Below are positions 27,971 to 36,280 of a stretch of DNA of 64,000 nt, one piece after another. The notes under the pieces were generated by a model. The model ran no database searches. It saw nothing but the letters and a program-made list of their open reading frames with translations, and was not told the origin of the DNA. The stretch is taken from the NCBI GenBank assembly GCA_023384135.1, contig JAHDXS010000003.1, forward strand, positions 625,753 through 689,752, read 5' to 3'. The position numbers were made by a program, and so were the translations under genes. The stretch comes from Alphaproteobacteria bacterium (GTDB lineage Bacteria > Pseudomonadota > Alphaproteobacteria > Micavibrionales > Micavibrionaceae). The stretch's first letter is position 1. Every line of letters starts with the position of its first letter.

Positions 27971-28342
27971 ATGGCACCCAACGATTTTCTGCTGGAATAT
28001 CTGCCCATACTCGTTTTCCTCGTCATCGCGCTCGCCGTTTCCGGAGCGATGATCCTTGGTTCCTTGCTGGCGGGCCGACAAAACCCGGACCCTGAAAAAA
28101 TTTCGGCCTATGAGTGCGGCTTTGACGCCTTCTCAGATGCCCGTAGCCGTTTCGATGTAAGATTTTACCTCGTAACCCTCCTGTTCATTATTTTCGATCT
28201 GGAAATTGCGTTTCTTTTCCCGTGGGCGGTCTCGCTCGGCAAGATCGGCCTTTTCGGTTTCTGGTCGATGGTCGTTTTTCTTGCTGTTCTGACGGTCGGT
28301 TTTATCTACGAATGGAAAAAAGGCGCGCTGGAGTGGGAGTAG
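27971..28342 (+). CDS. nuoA: NADH-quinone oxidoreductase subunit A
   Basis: NuoA is a three-helix membrane subunit at the quinone-binding junction of complex I. The 123-residue protein shows the conserved [44 protein letters not shown] region: the YECG-F loop after helix 1 and the acidic helix 2 residues. It opens the first nuo block and is preceded by a long leader with a stem-loop. nuoB follows 46 bases later. Confidence 0.96.
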   Translation: MAPNDFLLEYLPILVFLVIALAVSGAMILGSLLAGRQNPDPEKISAYECGFDAFSDARSRFDVRFYLVTLLFIIFDLEIAFLFPWAVSLGKIGLFGFWSMVVFLAVLTVGFIYEWKKGALEWE

Positions 28343-28388
28343 GGCGGAGCGCAGCACGCGGTCGCTAAATCATCGGGATAATTGAATT

Positions 28389-28964
28389 ATGGCTCACGAC
28401 AAACACTATATCATCGCTCCGGACTATGATCTGACCACGCGCCAGCCGATGCCGCCCGCGAAACAGCAGGACGTCGTCCCCGCGGCGATCTCCAAAACGC
28501 TTCAGGAAAAGGGCTTCCTTTTGACCCAGACCGACCGCTTGTTCGACTGGGCGCGCACCGGCTCCCTCTGGCCCATGACCTTCGGCCTCGCCTGCTGCGC
28601 CGTTGAGATGATCCACGCTTACATGAGCCGCTATGACCTCGACCGCTTCGGCATGTTCCCGCGCCCCAGCCCGCGCCAGTCCGACGTGATGATCGTCGCC
28701 GGAACACTCACAAACAAGATGGCTCCGGCCCTGCGCCGCGTCTACGACCAGATGGCCGAACCGCGCTGGGTGATTTCCATGGGCTCCTGCGCCAACGGCG
28801 GCGGCTACTATCATTATTCCTATTCCGTGGTGCGCGGCTGCGACCGCATCGTCCCGGTGGATATTTATATCCCCGGCTGCCCCCCGACGGCGGAGGCGAT
28901 GGTCTACGCGCTGCTCCAACTCCAGAAAAAAATCCAGCGGGAGGACACCCGAATTGCCCGGTGA
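28389..28964 (+). CDS. nuoB: NADH-quinone oxidoreductase subunit B
   Basis: NuoB holds cluster N2, the last iron-sulfur centre before quinone. The tandem cysteines are in [12 protein letters not shown], and the other ligands lie in [11 protein letters not shown] and [11 protein letters not shown]. The ubiquinone-side loop [14 protein letters not shown] is intact. The 191-residue length is normal. The 3' end overlaps the nuoC start by 11 bases. Confidence 0.96.
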   Translation: MAHDKHYIIAPDYDLTTRQPMPPAKQQDVVPAAISKTLQEKGFLLTQTDRLFDWARTGSLWPMTFGLACCAVEMIHAYMSRYDLDRFGMFPRPSPRQSDVMIVAGTLTNKMAPALRRVYDQMAEPRWVISMGSCANGGGYYHYSYSVVRGCDRIVPVDIYIPGCPPTAEAMVYALLQLQKKIQREDTRIAR

Positions 28965-29628
28965 AGCCCTTAAGGATCTGGCCGATTATATCGTCGAAAA
29001 GCTGGACGGCGACGTCGCGGGCTATTCCTTCGCCAAGGACGAGCTGATCCTGCACACCGACCCCAAGGCCCTGTCGCACGTGCTGCAATTCCTGCGCGAC
29101 AACCGCGAATGCCAGTTCCAGATTTTGATCGACATCACTGCCGTGGACTTCCCCGAACGCGCGGGCCGCTTTGAGGTCGTGTACAATCTGCTCTCGATCC
29201 GCCAGAATAACCGCGCCCGCGTAAAGGTCAGCGTGAACGAGGACGAAATGGTGCCCAGCGTCGTCAGCCTCTTCAGCACCGCCGGCTGGTTCGAGCGCGA
29301 GGTCTGGGACATGTTCGGCATCCCCTTTAGCGGCAACCCCGATTTGCGCCGCATCCTCACCGATTACGGCTTCGAGGGGCACCCGCTGCGCAAGGATTTT
29401 CCCCTGACCGGATACGTTGAGGTCCGCTACGATGCCGAGGCCCGCCGCGTGGTTTACGAACCCGTCTCCCTGCCGCAGGATTTCCGCCGCTTTGATTTCC
29501 TCAGCCCGTGGGAGGGCATAACCGACGTGCAACTCCCCGGCGACGAAAAGGCCGTCTGCCCGCCGCATGGCTGGCTGCCCGTGAACAAGGACCCCGCCGG
29601 GAACGGAGGCAACGGCCATGGCGCTTAG
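28954..29628 (+). CDS. nuoC: NADH-quinone oxidoreductase subunit C
   Basis: NuoC (30-kDa subunit) is a structural part of the hydrophilic arm. The signature [40 protein letters not shown] is complete. The only reasonable start is TTG 28954, which lies inside the nuoB end and has a gggagg ribosome site 9 bases upstream (28939-28944). The 224-residue length fits. nuoD begins 11 bases before its stop, so nuoB, nuoC and nuoD are translationally coupled. Confidence 0.95.
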   Translation: MPGEALKDLADYIVEKLDGDVAGYSFAKDELILHTDPKALSHVLQFLRDNRECQFQILIDITAVDFPERAGRFEVVYNLLSIRQNNRARVKVSVNEDEMVPSVVSLFSTAGWFEREVWDMFGIPFSGNPDLRRILTDYGFEGHPLRKDFPLTGYVEVRYDAEARRVVYEPVSLPQDFRRFDFLSPWEGITDVQLPGDEKAVCPPHGWLPVNKDPAGNGGNGHGA

Positions 29629-30838
29629 GGAAGAGATCGAAACCCCCGACGTGGTGGTGGCACAGGAAACCCAGATCCGCCCGTACACCATGAATTTCGG
29701 CCCGCAGCACCCGGCCGCTCACGGCGTTCTGCGCCTCGTGCTGGAGCTGGACGGCGAAATCGTCGAACGCGCCGACCCGCATATCGGCCTCCTGCATCGC
29801 GGCACGGAAAAACTCATCGAATATAAAACCTACGTGCAGGCGCTGCCGTATTTCGACCGCCTCGATTACGTCGCCCCGATGAATCAGGAACACGCCTTCG
29901 CGCTCGCCGTCGAAAAACTTCTGGGCATCACGCCGCCCGTGCGCGCGCAATACATCCGCGTGCTGTTCGCCGAACTGGGCCGCGTCCTCAATCACATCCT
30001 CAACATCACGACCTACGCGCTCGACGTCGGCGCCATCACGCCCGCCCTCTGGGGCTTCGAGGAACGCGAAAAGGGCATGGAGTTCTATGAGCGCATCTGC
30101 GGCGCGCGCCTGCATGCGAATTATTTCCGCCCCGGCGGCGTCCATCAGGATATGCCGGCTGGCTTGGCCGAAGATATGTTGGACTGGTGCGAAAACTTCC
30201 CAAAATTCCTGGCCGACCTCGAAACGCTGCTCACCGATAACCGCATTTTCAAACAGCGCACGGTGGATATCGGCGTGGTCAACGCGGAACAGGCGCTGGA
30301 CTGGGGCTTCACCGGGCCTATGCTGCGCGGCTCGGGCATCCCGTGGGATTTGCGCAAGGCACAACCCTACGACGTTTACGAAAAGATGGACTTCGACATT
30401 CCCATCGCCAAGACGGGCGATTGCTATGGCCGCTACCTTGTCCGCATGGCCGAGATGTACGAATCCCTCAGGATTATGAAACAGTGCATCGAGAAAATGC
30501 CCGAGGGCGACATCAAGATGAACGACTACAAGGTTTCTCCGCCCCCGCGCGCCGAGATGAAATCCTCGATGGAGGCGCTAATCCATCACTTCAAGCTCTA
30601 CACCGAGGGCTACCACGTGCCGGAGGGGGAGACCTACACCGCCGTCGAGGCGCCCAAGGGCGAGTTCGGCGTGTACCTTGTCTCCGACGGGTCGAACAAA
30701 CCCTACCGCTGCCGCATCCGCGCTCCGGGCTTCGCGCATCTTCAGGCGCTGGATTTCATGAGCAAGGGCCACCAGCTGGCCGACGCCGTGGCCATCATCG
30801 GCTCGCTCGATATCGTCTTCGGGGAGATTGATCGTTGA
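29618..30838 (+). CDS. nuoD: NADH-quinone oxidoreductase subunit D
   Basis: NuoD (49-kDa subunit) forms the quinone pocket with NuoB. The 406-residue protein contains the family start [23 protein letters not shown], the [13 protein letters not shown] segment, and the C-terminal [14 protein letters not shown]. The pocket Tyr and His candidates lie in the conserved N-terminal loop. The stop codon TGA overlaps a TTG start of a small extra gene (TTGA at 30835-30838), instead of leading directly to nuoE as is usual. Confidence 0.96.
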   Translation: MALREEIETPDVVVAQETQIRPYTMNFGPQHPAAHGVLRLVLELDGEIVERADPHIGLLHRGTEKLIEYKTYVQALPYFDRLDYVAPMNQEHAFALAVEKLLGITPPVRAQYIRVLFAELGRVLNHILNITTYALDVGAITPALWGFEEREKGMEFYERICGARLHANYFRPGGVHQDMPAGLAEDMLDWCENFPKFLADLETLLTDNRIFKQRTVDIGVVNAEQALDWGFTGPMLRGSGIPWDLRKAQPYDVYEKMDFDIPIAKTGDCYGRYLVRMAEMYESLRIMKQCIEKMPEGDIKMNDYKVSPPPRAEMKSSMEALIHHFKLYTEGYHVPEGETYTAVEAPKGEFGVYLVSDGSNKPYRCRIRAPGFAHLQALDFMSKGHQLADAVAIIGSLDIVFGEIDR

Positions 30839-31044
30839 GTGTTGTAATCGAATTAACGAAGGACGAAGCATTAGTTTTGCTATCTTGGTTGAGTAAAAAC
30901 GACAATAGCTTCTTGGAAGGAACTGCTGAGCAGCGAGCTTTGTGGAACTTGGAATGTTTATTAGAAAAGCAGCTTGTTGAGCCATTTTTGGATAATTACG
31001 CGCAGCTTGTAAATGATGCTAAAAAACGATTAAAAGACGCATGA
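30835..31044 (+). CDS. Small uncharacterised protein coupled between nuoD and nuoE
   Basis: This 69-residue protein is acidic-helical and has no membrane segment. Its TTG start overlaps the nuoD stop (TTGA) and its TGA overlaps the nuoE ATG (ATGA, 31041-31044), so it is embedded in the operon's translational coupling. The sequence is clearly AT-richer than nuoD and nuoE. The pattern '[15 protein letters not shown]...[21 protein letters not shown]' reminds me of a widespread family of small bacterial proteins of unknown function, usually encoded alone. It is not a complex I subunit I know of. It could be a recent insertion that kept coupling, or an accessory or regulatory protein. Confidence 0.78.
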   Translation: MSVVIELTKDEALVLLSWLSKNDNSFLEGTAEQRALWNLECLLEKQLVEPFLDNYAQLVNDAKKRLKDA

Positions 31045-31700
31045 AAAAGAAATTCGAAATCGACGCGGACTACCAGCCCGCCACCTTCGCCTTCACGGAG
31101 AAGTATAAAAAGAAGGCGCAGGAGGCGATCAACCTCTACCCCAAGGGGCGCCAGCAATCCGCCGTCATGCCGCTGCTCGACCTCGCGCAAAGACAGGTCG
31201 GGGAGGAGGGCGCAAAGGCCAACCCGCCCTATGGCGGCTGGATTCCCCGCGCCGCGATGGATTATATCGCGCTGATGCTGGACATGCCCCCGATCAAGGT
31301 CTACGAGGTCGCGACCTTCTATTCCATGTACAACCTCGCCCCCGTCGGCAAGAACCTGATCCAACTCTGCACGACCACGCCCTGCTGGCTCTGCGGCAGC
31401 GACGAGATCGTGAAAACCTGCAAGGACCAGCTCGGCATCGGCCTCGACGAAACCACGAAAGACGGAAAATTCACGATCATGGAGGTCGAATGTCTCGGCG
31501 CCTGCGTGAACGCCCCGATGATCCAGATCAACGATGATTTCTACGAAGACCTGACCCCCGGCACGATGAAGGAAATTCTCGAAACGCTGGCGAACGGCAT
31601 GAAGCCCAAGGTCGGCTCGCAAAAGGGCCGCAAGGGGTCTATGGCCCTCTCCGGCCCGACGACGCTCAAGGAAAAAGCCAAGAAGGCGGGGGTGGTCTGA
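31041..31700 (+). CDS. nuoE: NADH-quinone oxidoreductase subunit E
   Basis: NuoE (24-kDa, thioredoxin-like) carries the [2Fe-2S] cluster N1a. The four cysteines are in [15 protein letters not shown] and [22 protein letters not shown]. The 219 residues include a 40-residue basic C-terminal tail ([17 protein letters not shown]...) of the kind seen in alphaproteobacterial and mitochondrial homologues. Its ATG overlaps the stop of the small upstream gene; nuoF begins one base after its stop. Confidence 0.96.
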   Translation: MKKKFEIDADYQPATFAFTEKYKKKAQEAINLYPKGRQQSAVMPLLDLAQRQVGEEGAKANPPYGGWIPRAAMDYIALMLDMPPIKVYEVATFYSMYNLAPVGKNLIQLCTTTPCWLCGSDEIVKTCKDQLGIGLDETTKDGKFTIMEVECLGACVNAPMIQINDDFYEDLTPGTMKEILETLANGMKPKVGSQKGRKGSMALSGPTTLKEKAKKAGVV

Positions 31701-31701
31701 G

Positions 31702-32985
31702 ATGCTCGACGATAAAGACAGAATCTTCACCAACATCTACGGCTGGGAATCCTTCTCCCTCAAGGCCGCGCAGAAACGCGGCGACTGGGACAATACGAAA
31801 GACCTGATCGCCAAGGGGCGCGACGGCATCATCGCGGAAATCAAGGCCTCCGGCCTGCGCGGGCGCGGCGGCGCGGGTTTCCCCACCGGCCTTAAATGGT
31901 CCTTCATGCCCAAGGAATCGCCCGATGGCCGCCCGTCCTATCTGGTCATCAACGCCGACGAATCCGAGCCCGGAACATGCAAAGACCGCGAAATTCTGCG
32001 CCACGATCCCCACAAGCTGCTGGAGGGCGCGCTGATCGCGGGCTTCGCCATGGGCGCACACACGGCCTTCATCTACGTGCGCGGCGAATTTTTCCATGAA
32101 AGCTCCGAGCTGATGAAGGCGGTGGAAGAGGCATACGATGCGGGCCTGCTCGGCAAGAACGCCGCCGGATCGGGCTGGGACTTCGATGTCGTCGTCCACC
32201 GGGGCGCGGGCGCCTATATCTGCGGCGAGGAAACCGCGCTGATCGAAAGCCTGGAGGGCAAAAAGGGCCAGCCCCGCAACAAGCCGCCTTTCCCGGCCAT
32301 GGCGGGCCTCTATTCCTGCCCCACCACTGTCAACAACGTCGAAACCATCGCGGTCGCGCCCACCATTCTGCGGCGTGGCGCGGGCTGGTTCGCAAAGCTG
32401 GGCCTGAACGAAAAGAACGCGGGCACGAAACTGTTCTGCATCTCCGGCCACGTCAACCAGCCCTGCAACGTCGAGGAAGTCATGGGCATCCCCCTGCGCG
32501 AACTCCTTGAAAAACATTGCGGCGGCGTACGCGGCGGCTGGGATAATTTGCTGGCTGTCATTCCCGGCGGCTCCTCCACGCCCATGATCCCCAAGGACAT
32601 CTGCGAAACCGTGAACATGGATTTTGACTCCCTGCGCGAGGTCGGAACGGGCCTCGGCACGGCGGGCGTGATCGTCATGGACAAAAGCACCGATGTCATC
32701 AAGGCGATTGCCCGCCTCTCGCGCTTCTACATGCACGAAAGCTGCGGCCAGTGCACACCCTGCCGCGAGGGCACGGGCTGGCTCTGGCGCGTGATGACCA
32801 GAATGGTCGAGGGCCGCGCGAGCGTCGAGGAAATCGACCAGCTTTACGAGATCACCAAGGAAATCGAGGGCCACACCATCTGCGCGCTCGGCGACGCCGC
32901 CGCATGGCCGGTGCAGGGCCTGATCAAGCATTTCCGCCCGGAAATGGAACGTCGCATCATGGAATACCGCAAACGCGCGGCCTGA
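31702..32985 (+). CDS. nuoF: NADH-quinone oxidoreductase subunit F
   Basis: NuoF (51-kDa) binds NADH and FMN and carries cluster N3. The nucleotide site is [16 protein letters not shown] (about 54-69). FMN-side residues lie in [19 protein letters not shown], and three cluster cysteines in [15 protein letters not shown], with the fourth in [16 protein letters not shown]. The 427-residue length is normal. nuoG, the usual next gene, is about 6.3 kb downstream because five reverse-strand genes intervene. Confidence 0.96.
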   Translation: MLDDKDRIFTNIYGWESFSLKAAQKRGDWDNTKDLIAKGRDGIIAEIKASGLRGRGGAGFPTGLKWSFMPKESPDGRPSYLVINADESEPGTCKDREILRHDPHKLLEGALIAGFAMGAHTAFIYVRGEFFHESSELMKAVEEAYDAGLLGKNAAGSGWDFDVVVHRGAGAYICGEETALIESLEGKKGQPRNKPPFPAMAGLYSCPTTVNNVETIAVAPTILRRGAGWFAKLGLNEKNAGTKLFCISGHVNQPCNVEEVMGIPLRELLEKHCGGVRGGWDNLLAVIPGGSSTPMIPKDICETVNMDFDSLREVGTGLGTAGVIVMDKSTDVIKAIARLSRFYMHESCGQCTPCREGTGWLWRVMTRMVEGRASVEEIDQLYEITKEIEGHTICALGDAAAWPVQGLIKHFRPEMERRIMEYRKRAA

Positions 32986-32990
32986 GTGTA

Positions 32991-33302
32991 TTAATCATAG
33001 CCGGACGGCAGATAGACCGGACGGCCAAGGCTCTCGGCCCCTTCGGGGAAAAGCGCCTTCGCCTTCGACCCGGCGAGTCGGCTATGCGTGTCGATCACGA
33101 CAAACCCTACATCCCCGTCCGGCGCCTTGAACAGGATCGCGGCGGGGTCCTGAAAACCTTGGTCGCGTAGATTTTCAACTTGGGCGGTCAGAAAACTGCG
33201 CGCGGCGGTCTCGGCATGGTGCCGCACAGCTTCGGGCACGTCGGCGGGGACACGTATACCCGAAGCCCCGACAAACGGCTCGGCGAGGGAGTCAATCGGC
33301 AT
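32991..33302 (-). CDS. Uncharacterised 103-residue protein
   Basis: This small soluble protein was not recognised. It starts at ATG 33302 with a ggaga ribosome site. It has no signal or membrane segment, and a helical N-terminal half (VPEAVRHHAETAARSFLTAQVENLRDQG) is followed by a beta-rich half ending in PVYLPSGYD. It is the last gene of the reverse-strand island inserted between nuoF and nuoG; its stop lies six bases from that of nuoF. Confidence 0.62.
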   Translation of the reverse strand: MPIDSLAEPFVGASGIRVPADVPEAVRHHAETAARSFLTAQVENLRDQGFQDPAAILFKAPDGDVGFVVIDTHSRLAGSKAKALFPEGAESLGRPVYLPSGYD

Positions 33303-33360
33303 TTCTTAAATCTCCATAAACAAAATGACGGCCCACAAAGACTCAAAAAACGATGGTCAG

Positions 33361-33723
33361 TCAAGCGTCAGGAGGCACATCCTCGTCGGACTCCTCATCG
33401 TTGATGACGCTGAGCGGAATCATGAAGCTTTCCTTGGCCTTAAGGGTTTGCATGTCCATGATGTTGAACTTGACCTGCTCGCGCTCCAGAAAAAACGGCA
33501 CAAGTTCCTCCTTGAGAGGCGTTCCAAGATCTTTCTTCTCGCCATCGAAAATGAAAATAAGATGATTATCGTTGAGATCAAGCTCAAGCCGCCGCAGCTT
33601 TTTCTTGAACGGCTTGTCGATCAGGATGGCCAGCCCGCGCATTTTTTTATTGGCGTAAATGTCGATCAGAAGCTCGTCGGTGACGGAGGCGCGGCTATTA
33701 CTCTTTTTGAAAACGTCAAACAT
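33361..33723 (-). CDS. Uncharacterised 120-residue protein
   Basis: This protein was not recognised. The start is placed at ATG 33723 (MFDVFKKSNSRASV). It is a soluble alpha/beta protein with two basic patches (KKMRGLAILIDKPFKKKLRRLEL) and an acidic tail (INDEESDEDVPPDA). A longer in-frame start (TTG 33750) exists without support. It lies in the reverse-strand island between nuoF and nuoG, 72 bases downstream of a 508-residue uncharacterised gene, possibly in the same transcript. Confidence 0.6.
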   Translation of the reverse strand: MFDVFKKSNSRASVTDELLIDIYANKKMRGLAILIDKPFKKKLRRLELDLNDNHLIFIFDGEKKDLGTPLKEELVPFFLEREQVKFNIMDMQTLKAKESFMIPLSVINDEESDEDVPPDA

Positions 33724-33794
33724 AACAAAATGATACCAGAGCGCCCCCAAGACGCGCCAGCCTCAAAACAATCGAAACAAAGGAATTTAACGGC

Positions 33795-35321
33795 TTAACC
33801 TGCCGGAGCCGGAGCGCTATCCAGATTCAGCTGCGGGTTGTTCTGACGCAACACGTTGAAACGGTCGCCGAACTGCGAAACGGTTTCGCTGATCACAATA
33901 TTGCGCTTAAGGGCATCGCCCCAACCGAACGGATTGCCCAGAAAATCAAGCAGGCCAACCAGCATAAGGGTTGGCGTGTTCCACATATTCAGGCCCTTCT
34001 GATCGACGACCTCATTGAATTTGGCGGTAAGGCCTTCACCGGATAGGCTTCTGAGCCTGTTAAGCTCTTGCGCGTGATCGGAGGCTTGGCCGACCAGATC
34101 GCGGGCGGCATCGCGCCCCTGTTGGACGCGTCGGCGAATCGCGTCGGCTGTGGACGTCCCGGCGGCCACGACAGGCGCCCCGGCTGTTACGGTCTCACCG
34201 TCACGGATCTGACGCTCCATCTCGGCGATTTGCTCCGCAGTCATGTTGCGTGTATCCACGACATTGGGCGACTGTCCGATGATCCGGTCGATCTCTTCAC
34301 GGCCACGGCCCGAAAGACGGCTGATTTCGCCGATGATATAGGCTTTCTTGTCCGGAGCGGCCTCCGCGTCATGGATGACACGGCTGATTTCCTCACGGCC
34401 GATATGAATGCCCTGAGACTCAAGCGCAGCGCCGACCCAATGCCCGCTGAGAGCTTGCGAGGTCATGCGGATCTTGGTTTCGTCCATACCCAGATTGTAA
34501 CGGCGGTTGGCTTCCTGAACGTAAATTTCGGCCATCTCGATCGGCGCGGAAATAAAGGCCAGCGCCAAATCGCCCACTTCCGGAGCCATCTTCATCATGG
34601 CATCCGCAAGTTCCGGCGATACGTTGCGCACGACATCCGCAGACGCTTCGATAGAGCTGTAAGAAGCTTGAGCAAGCCATTCCGTACTGGCGCCCCCGGT
34701 CGAAGCGTGCGCCACATAAGCCCCAACGGCCGCTGTGCCGATTAATCCGATCGAGCTGGTGGCGTAGCGATAGCCTTCCGCCGTGATAAGCAGGGGCTTG
34801 CGCATAACACCGGCATTTTCGGCAAAGTTGCGCAGTCGGGCATACGCACCGGCGGAAAAATTGAAGGTTTGCTGGTGGCGCAGCATGTCGCGTTCCCGTT
34901 GCGAAAGCCCTTCGGCGGTCTGGCTTGCGCCGCGCGCACCGCGAGCCGTAACGATGTCCTGAGCGGCCTTGACCATCGGGTCTTCCGCCGTAAGCCCATG
35001 CTTGGTCATGAGCTGCTGCACATCCACAGGGCCTCGGCCCTGCATGGCGGTTTCAAATTCTGTTTGGAAAACGTTGCGCTGACGGGAACGGTTCAAAGTC
35101 GTTTTGAAGGCGTCGTTCCCAAAAACGCGGGCGACTTGCTCATCGCCGGAATCGATTCCCCGGCGAATGAGATCGTCAACAGCACCAGGATCGGAAGACC
35201 TGAGAACCGTATTAATTTCGCTGGACATATTCTGAAGAACGGCGCGCACATCGGCAACTTCGTCCGCCGATCTGAAAACCCTGATAAGGTCGTCTGAGTA
35301 CTTACCTAACGCTCCGGCCAT
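33795..35321 (-). CDS. Large uncharacterised helical protein with one hydrophobic segment
   Basis: This 508-residue protein was not recognised. It is mostly predicted helix. The only clearly hydrophobic stretch is about 190-210 (SIGLIGTAAVGAYVAHAS), with a weaker one near 440-460 (TPTLMLVGLLDFLG). There is no N-terminal signal peptide. The region 320-440 is rich in Arg, Glu and Ala (RDAARDLVGQASDHAQELNRL), typical of a coiled coil. Two 11-bp tandem repeats lie 39-60 bases upstream of its start. Such lineage-restricted large proteins can be surface or effector proteins, but nothing specific supports that here. Confidence 0.7.
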   Translation of the reverse strand: MAGALGKYSDDLIRVFRSADEVADVRAVLQNMSSEINTVLRSSDPGAVDDLIRRGIDSGDEQVARVFGNDAFKTTLNRSRQRNVFQTEFETAMQGRGPVDVQQLMTKHGLTAEDPMVKAAQDIVTARGARGASQTAEGLSQRERDMLRHQQTFNFSAGAYARLRNFAENAGVMRKPLLITAEGYRYATSSIGLIGTAAVGAYVAHASTGGASTEWLAQASYSSIEASADVVRNVSPELADAMMKMAPEVGDLALAFISAPIEMAEIYVQEANRRYNLGMDETKIRMTSQALSGHWVGAALESQGIHIGREEISRVIHDAEAAPDKKAYIIGEISRLSGRGREEIDRIIGQSPNVVDTRNMTAEQIAEMERQIRDGETVTAGAPVVAAGTSTADAIRRRVQQGRDAARDLVGQASDHAQELNRLRSLSGEGLTAKFNEVVDQKGLNMWNTPTLMLVGLLDFLGNPFGWGDALKRNIVISETVSQFGDRFNVLRQNNPQLNLDSAPAPAG

Positions 35322-35359
35322 CCGAAGTCACCCCGTTGTTTTTTCACCGCTTTTTATCA

Positions 35360-35381
35360 TTTATAGTACTTTTATAGTACT
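35360..35381. repeat. Tandem 11-bp repeat upstream of the 508-residue protein gene
   Basis: TTTATAGTACT occurs twice without gaps (35360-35370 and 35371-35381), and a degenerate third copy (TATAGTTACT) continues to 35391. Each copy contains the palindrome AGTACT, so binding sites would repeat once per helical turn. The block sits in the AT-rich promoter region of the reverse-strand gene starting at 35321, where an operator would be expected. Confidence 0.75.
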
Positions 35382-35470
35382 TATAGTTACTCAGACTATA
35401 GCTAATCCAGTCCGGAAATACCAGTTTTTTTTCGATAATAGGAGCGCGGCGTGGAAACGGAGCGCGGCGG

Positions 35471-36280
35471 TCAGCCCTCAAAATACCGCGCCGCATTGCG
35501 GAAGACAAGGATTCCGTCGGATTCCTCGGGCAGCTCCCGGCCTTCCCGCGCGGCCCGGTCTTTAAGCTCATGGTAATCGTCACGCTGCCACGTGAACATA
35601 CCCCGCTCCGGGTGGGGCATGAGGGCCAGAACCCGCCCCGATTCGTCCGTAACCCCGGCGATGTCGGCCTGCGACCCATTGGGATTGAAGGGAAATTCCC
35701 CGCCCGCCGCCGATCCGTCCGGCCTGATGTAGCTTATAGCGACTTGGTTGCATTTTCTGAGCGCAACCAAAGTGCTCTCATCCATCATGAACCGCCCCTC
35801 GCCGTGGGCAACGGGGATATGCATCTTTCTGCCGCCCGAAAGCCACGGAGAGCGGGAGTTTTCATTAACCGAAAGGTCGATCCAGCGGCACTGGTAACGC
35901 GCCGTCATGTTATAGGTGACGGCCACCAGCCGCTCCCCGTATTTCTTGTCGATCCCGGGAATCAGCCCCAGATTCGCGACGATCTGGCACCCGTTGCAGA
36001 TCCCGATGGTGAGCGTATCCCGCTCCACGAAACGGCGCACCGGCTCCCAGAGCGCCAGCTTCATCTTCTGCGCGAACGCGTTGCCCGACCCCGTATCGTC
36101 CCCGTACGAAAACCCTCCGGGAACCGCCAGTATCTGAACCTCCTCAAGCTCCTTGGGGTTCTCGATCAGATCGTTGATATGCCGGATGCGCCCCTTCAGG
36201 CCCGCATACTCGAACGCATGCAGCGTCTCTTCCTCACAGTTGAGGCCGTATCCGCTCAAAATCAGAACATTCGCGCTCAT
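35471..36280 (-). CDS. purQ: Phosphoribosylformylglycinamidine synthase glutaminase subunit PurQ
   Basis: PurQ supplies ammonia from glutamine to PurL for conversion of FGAR to FGAM in purine synthesis. The 269-residue class I glutamine amidotransferase has nucleophile C95 in GICNGCQ, the triad H223-x-E225 in LMPHPERGMFTW, and the PGGFSYGDD oxyanion region. It is longer than the ~220-residue PurQ of most Alphaproteobacteria and resembles the form partnered with long PurL. ATG 36280 overlaps the purL stop by one base; a TTG at 36283 is also possible. Confidence 0.93.
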   Translation of the reverse strand: MSANVLILSGYGLNCEEETLHAFEYAGLKGRIRHINDLIENPKELEEVQILAVPGGFSYGDDTGSGNAFAQKMKLALWEPVRRFVERDTLTIGICNGCQIVANLGLIPGIDKKYGERLVAVTYNMTARYQCRWIDLSVNENSRSPWLSGGRKMHIPVAHGEGRFMMDESTLVALRKCNQVAISYIRPDGSAAGGEFPFNPNGSQADIAGVTDESGRVLALMPHPERGMFTWQRDDYHELKDRAAREGRELPEESDGILVFRNAARYFEG

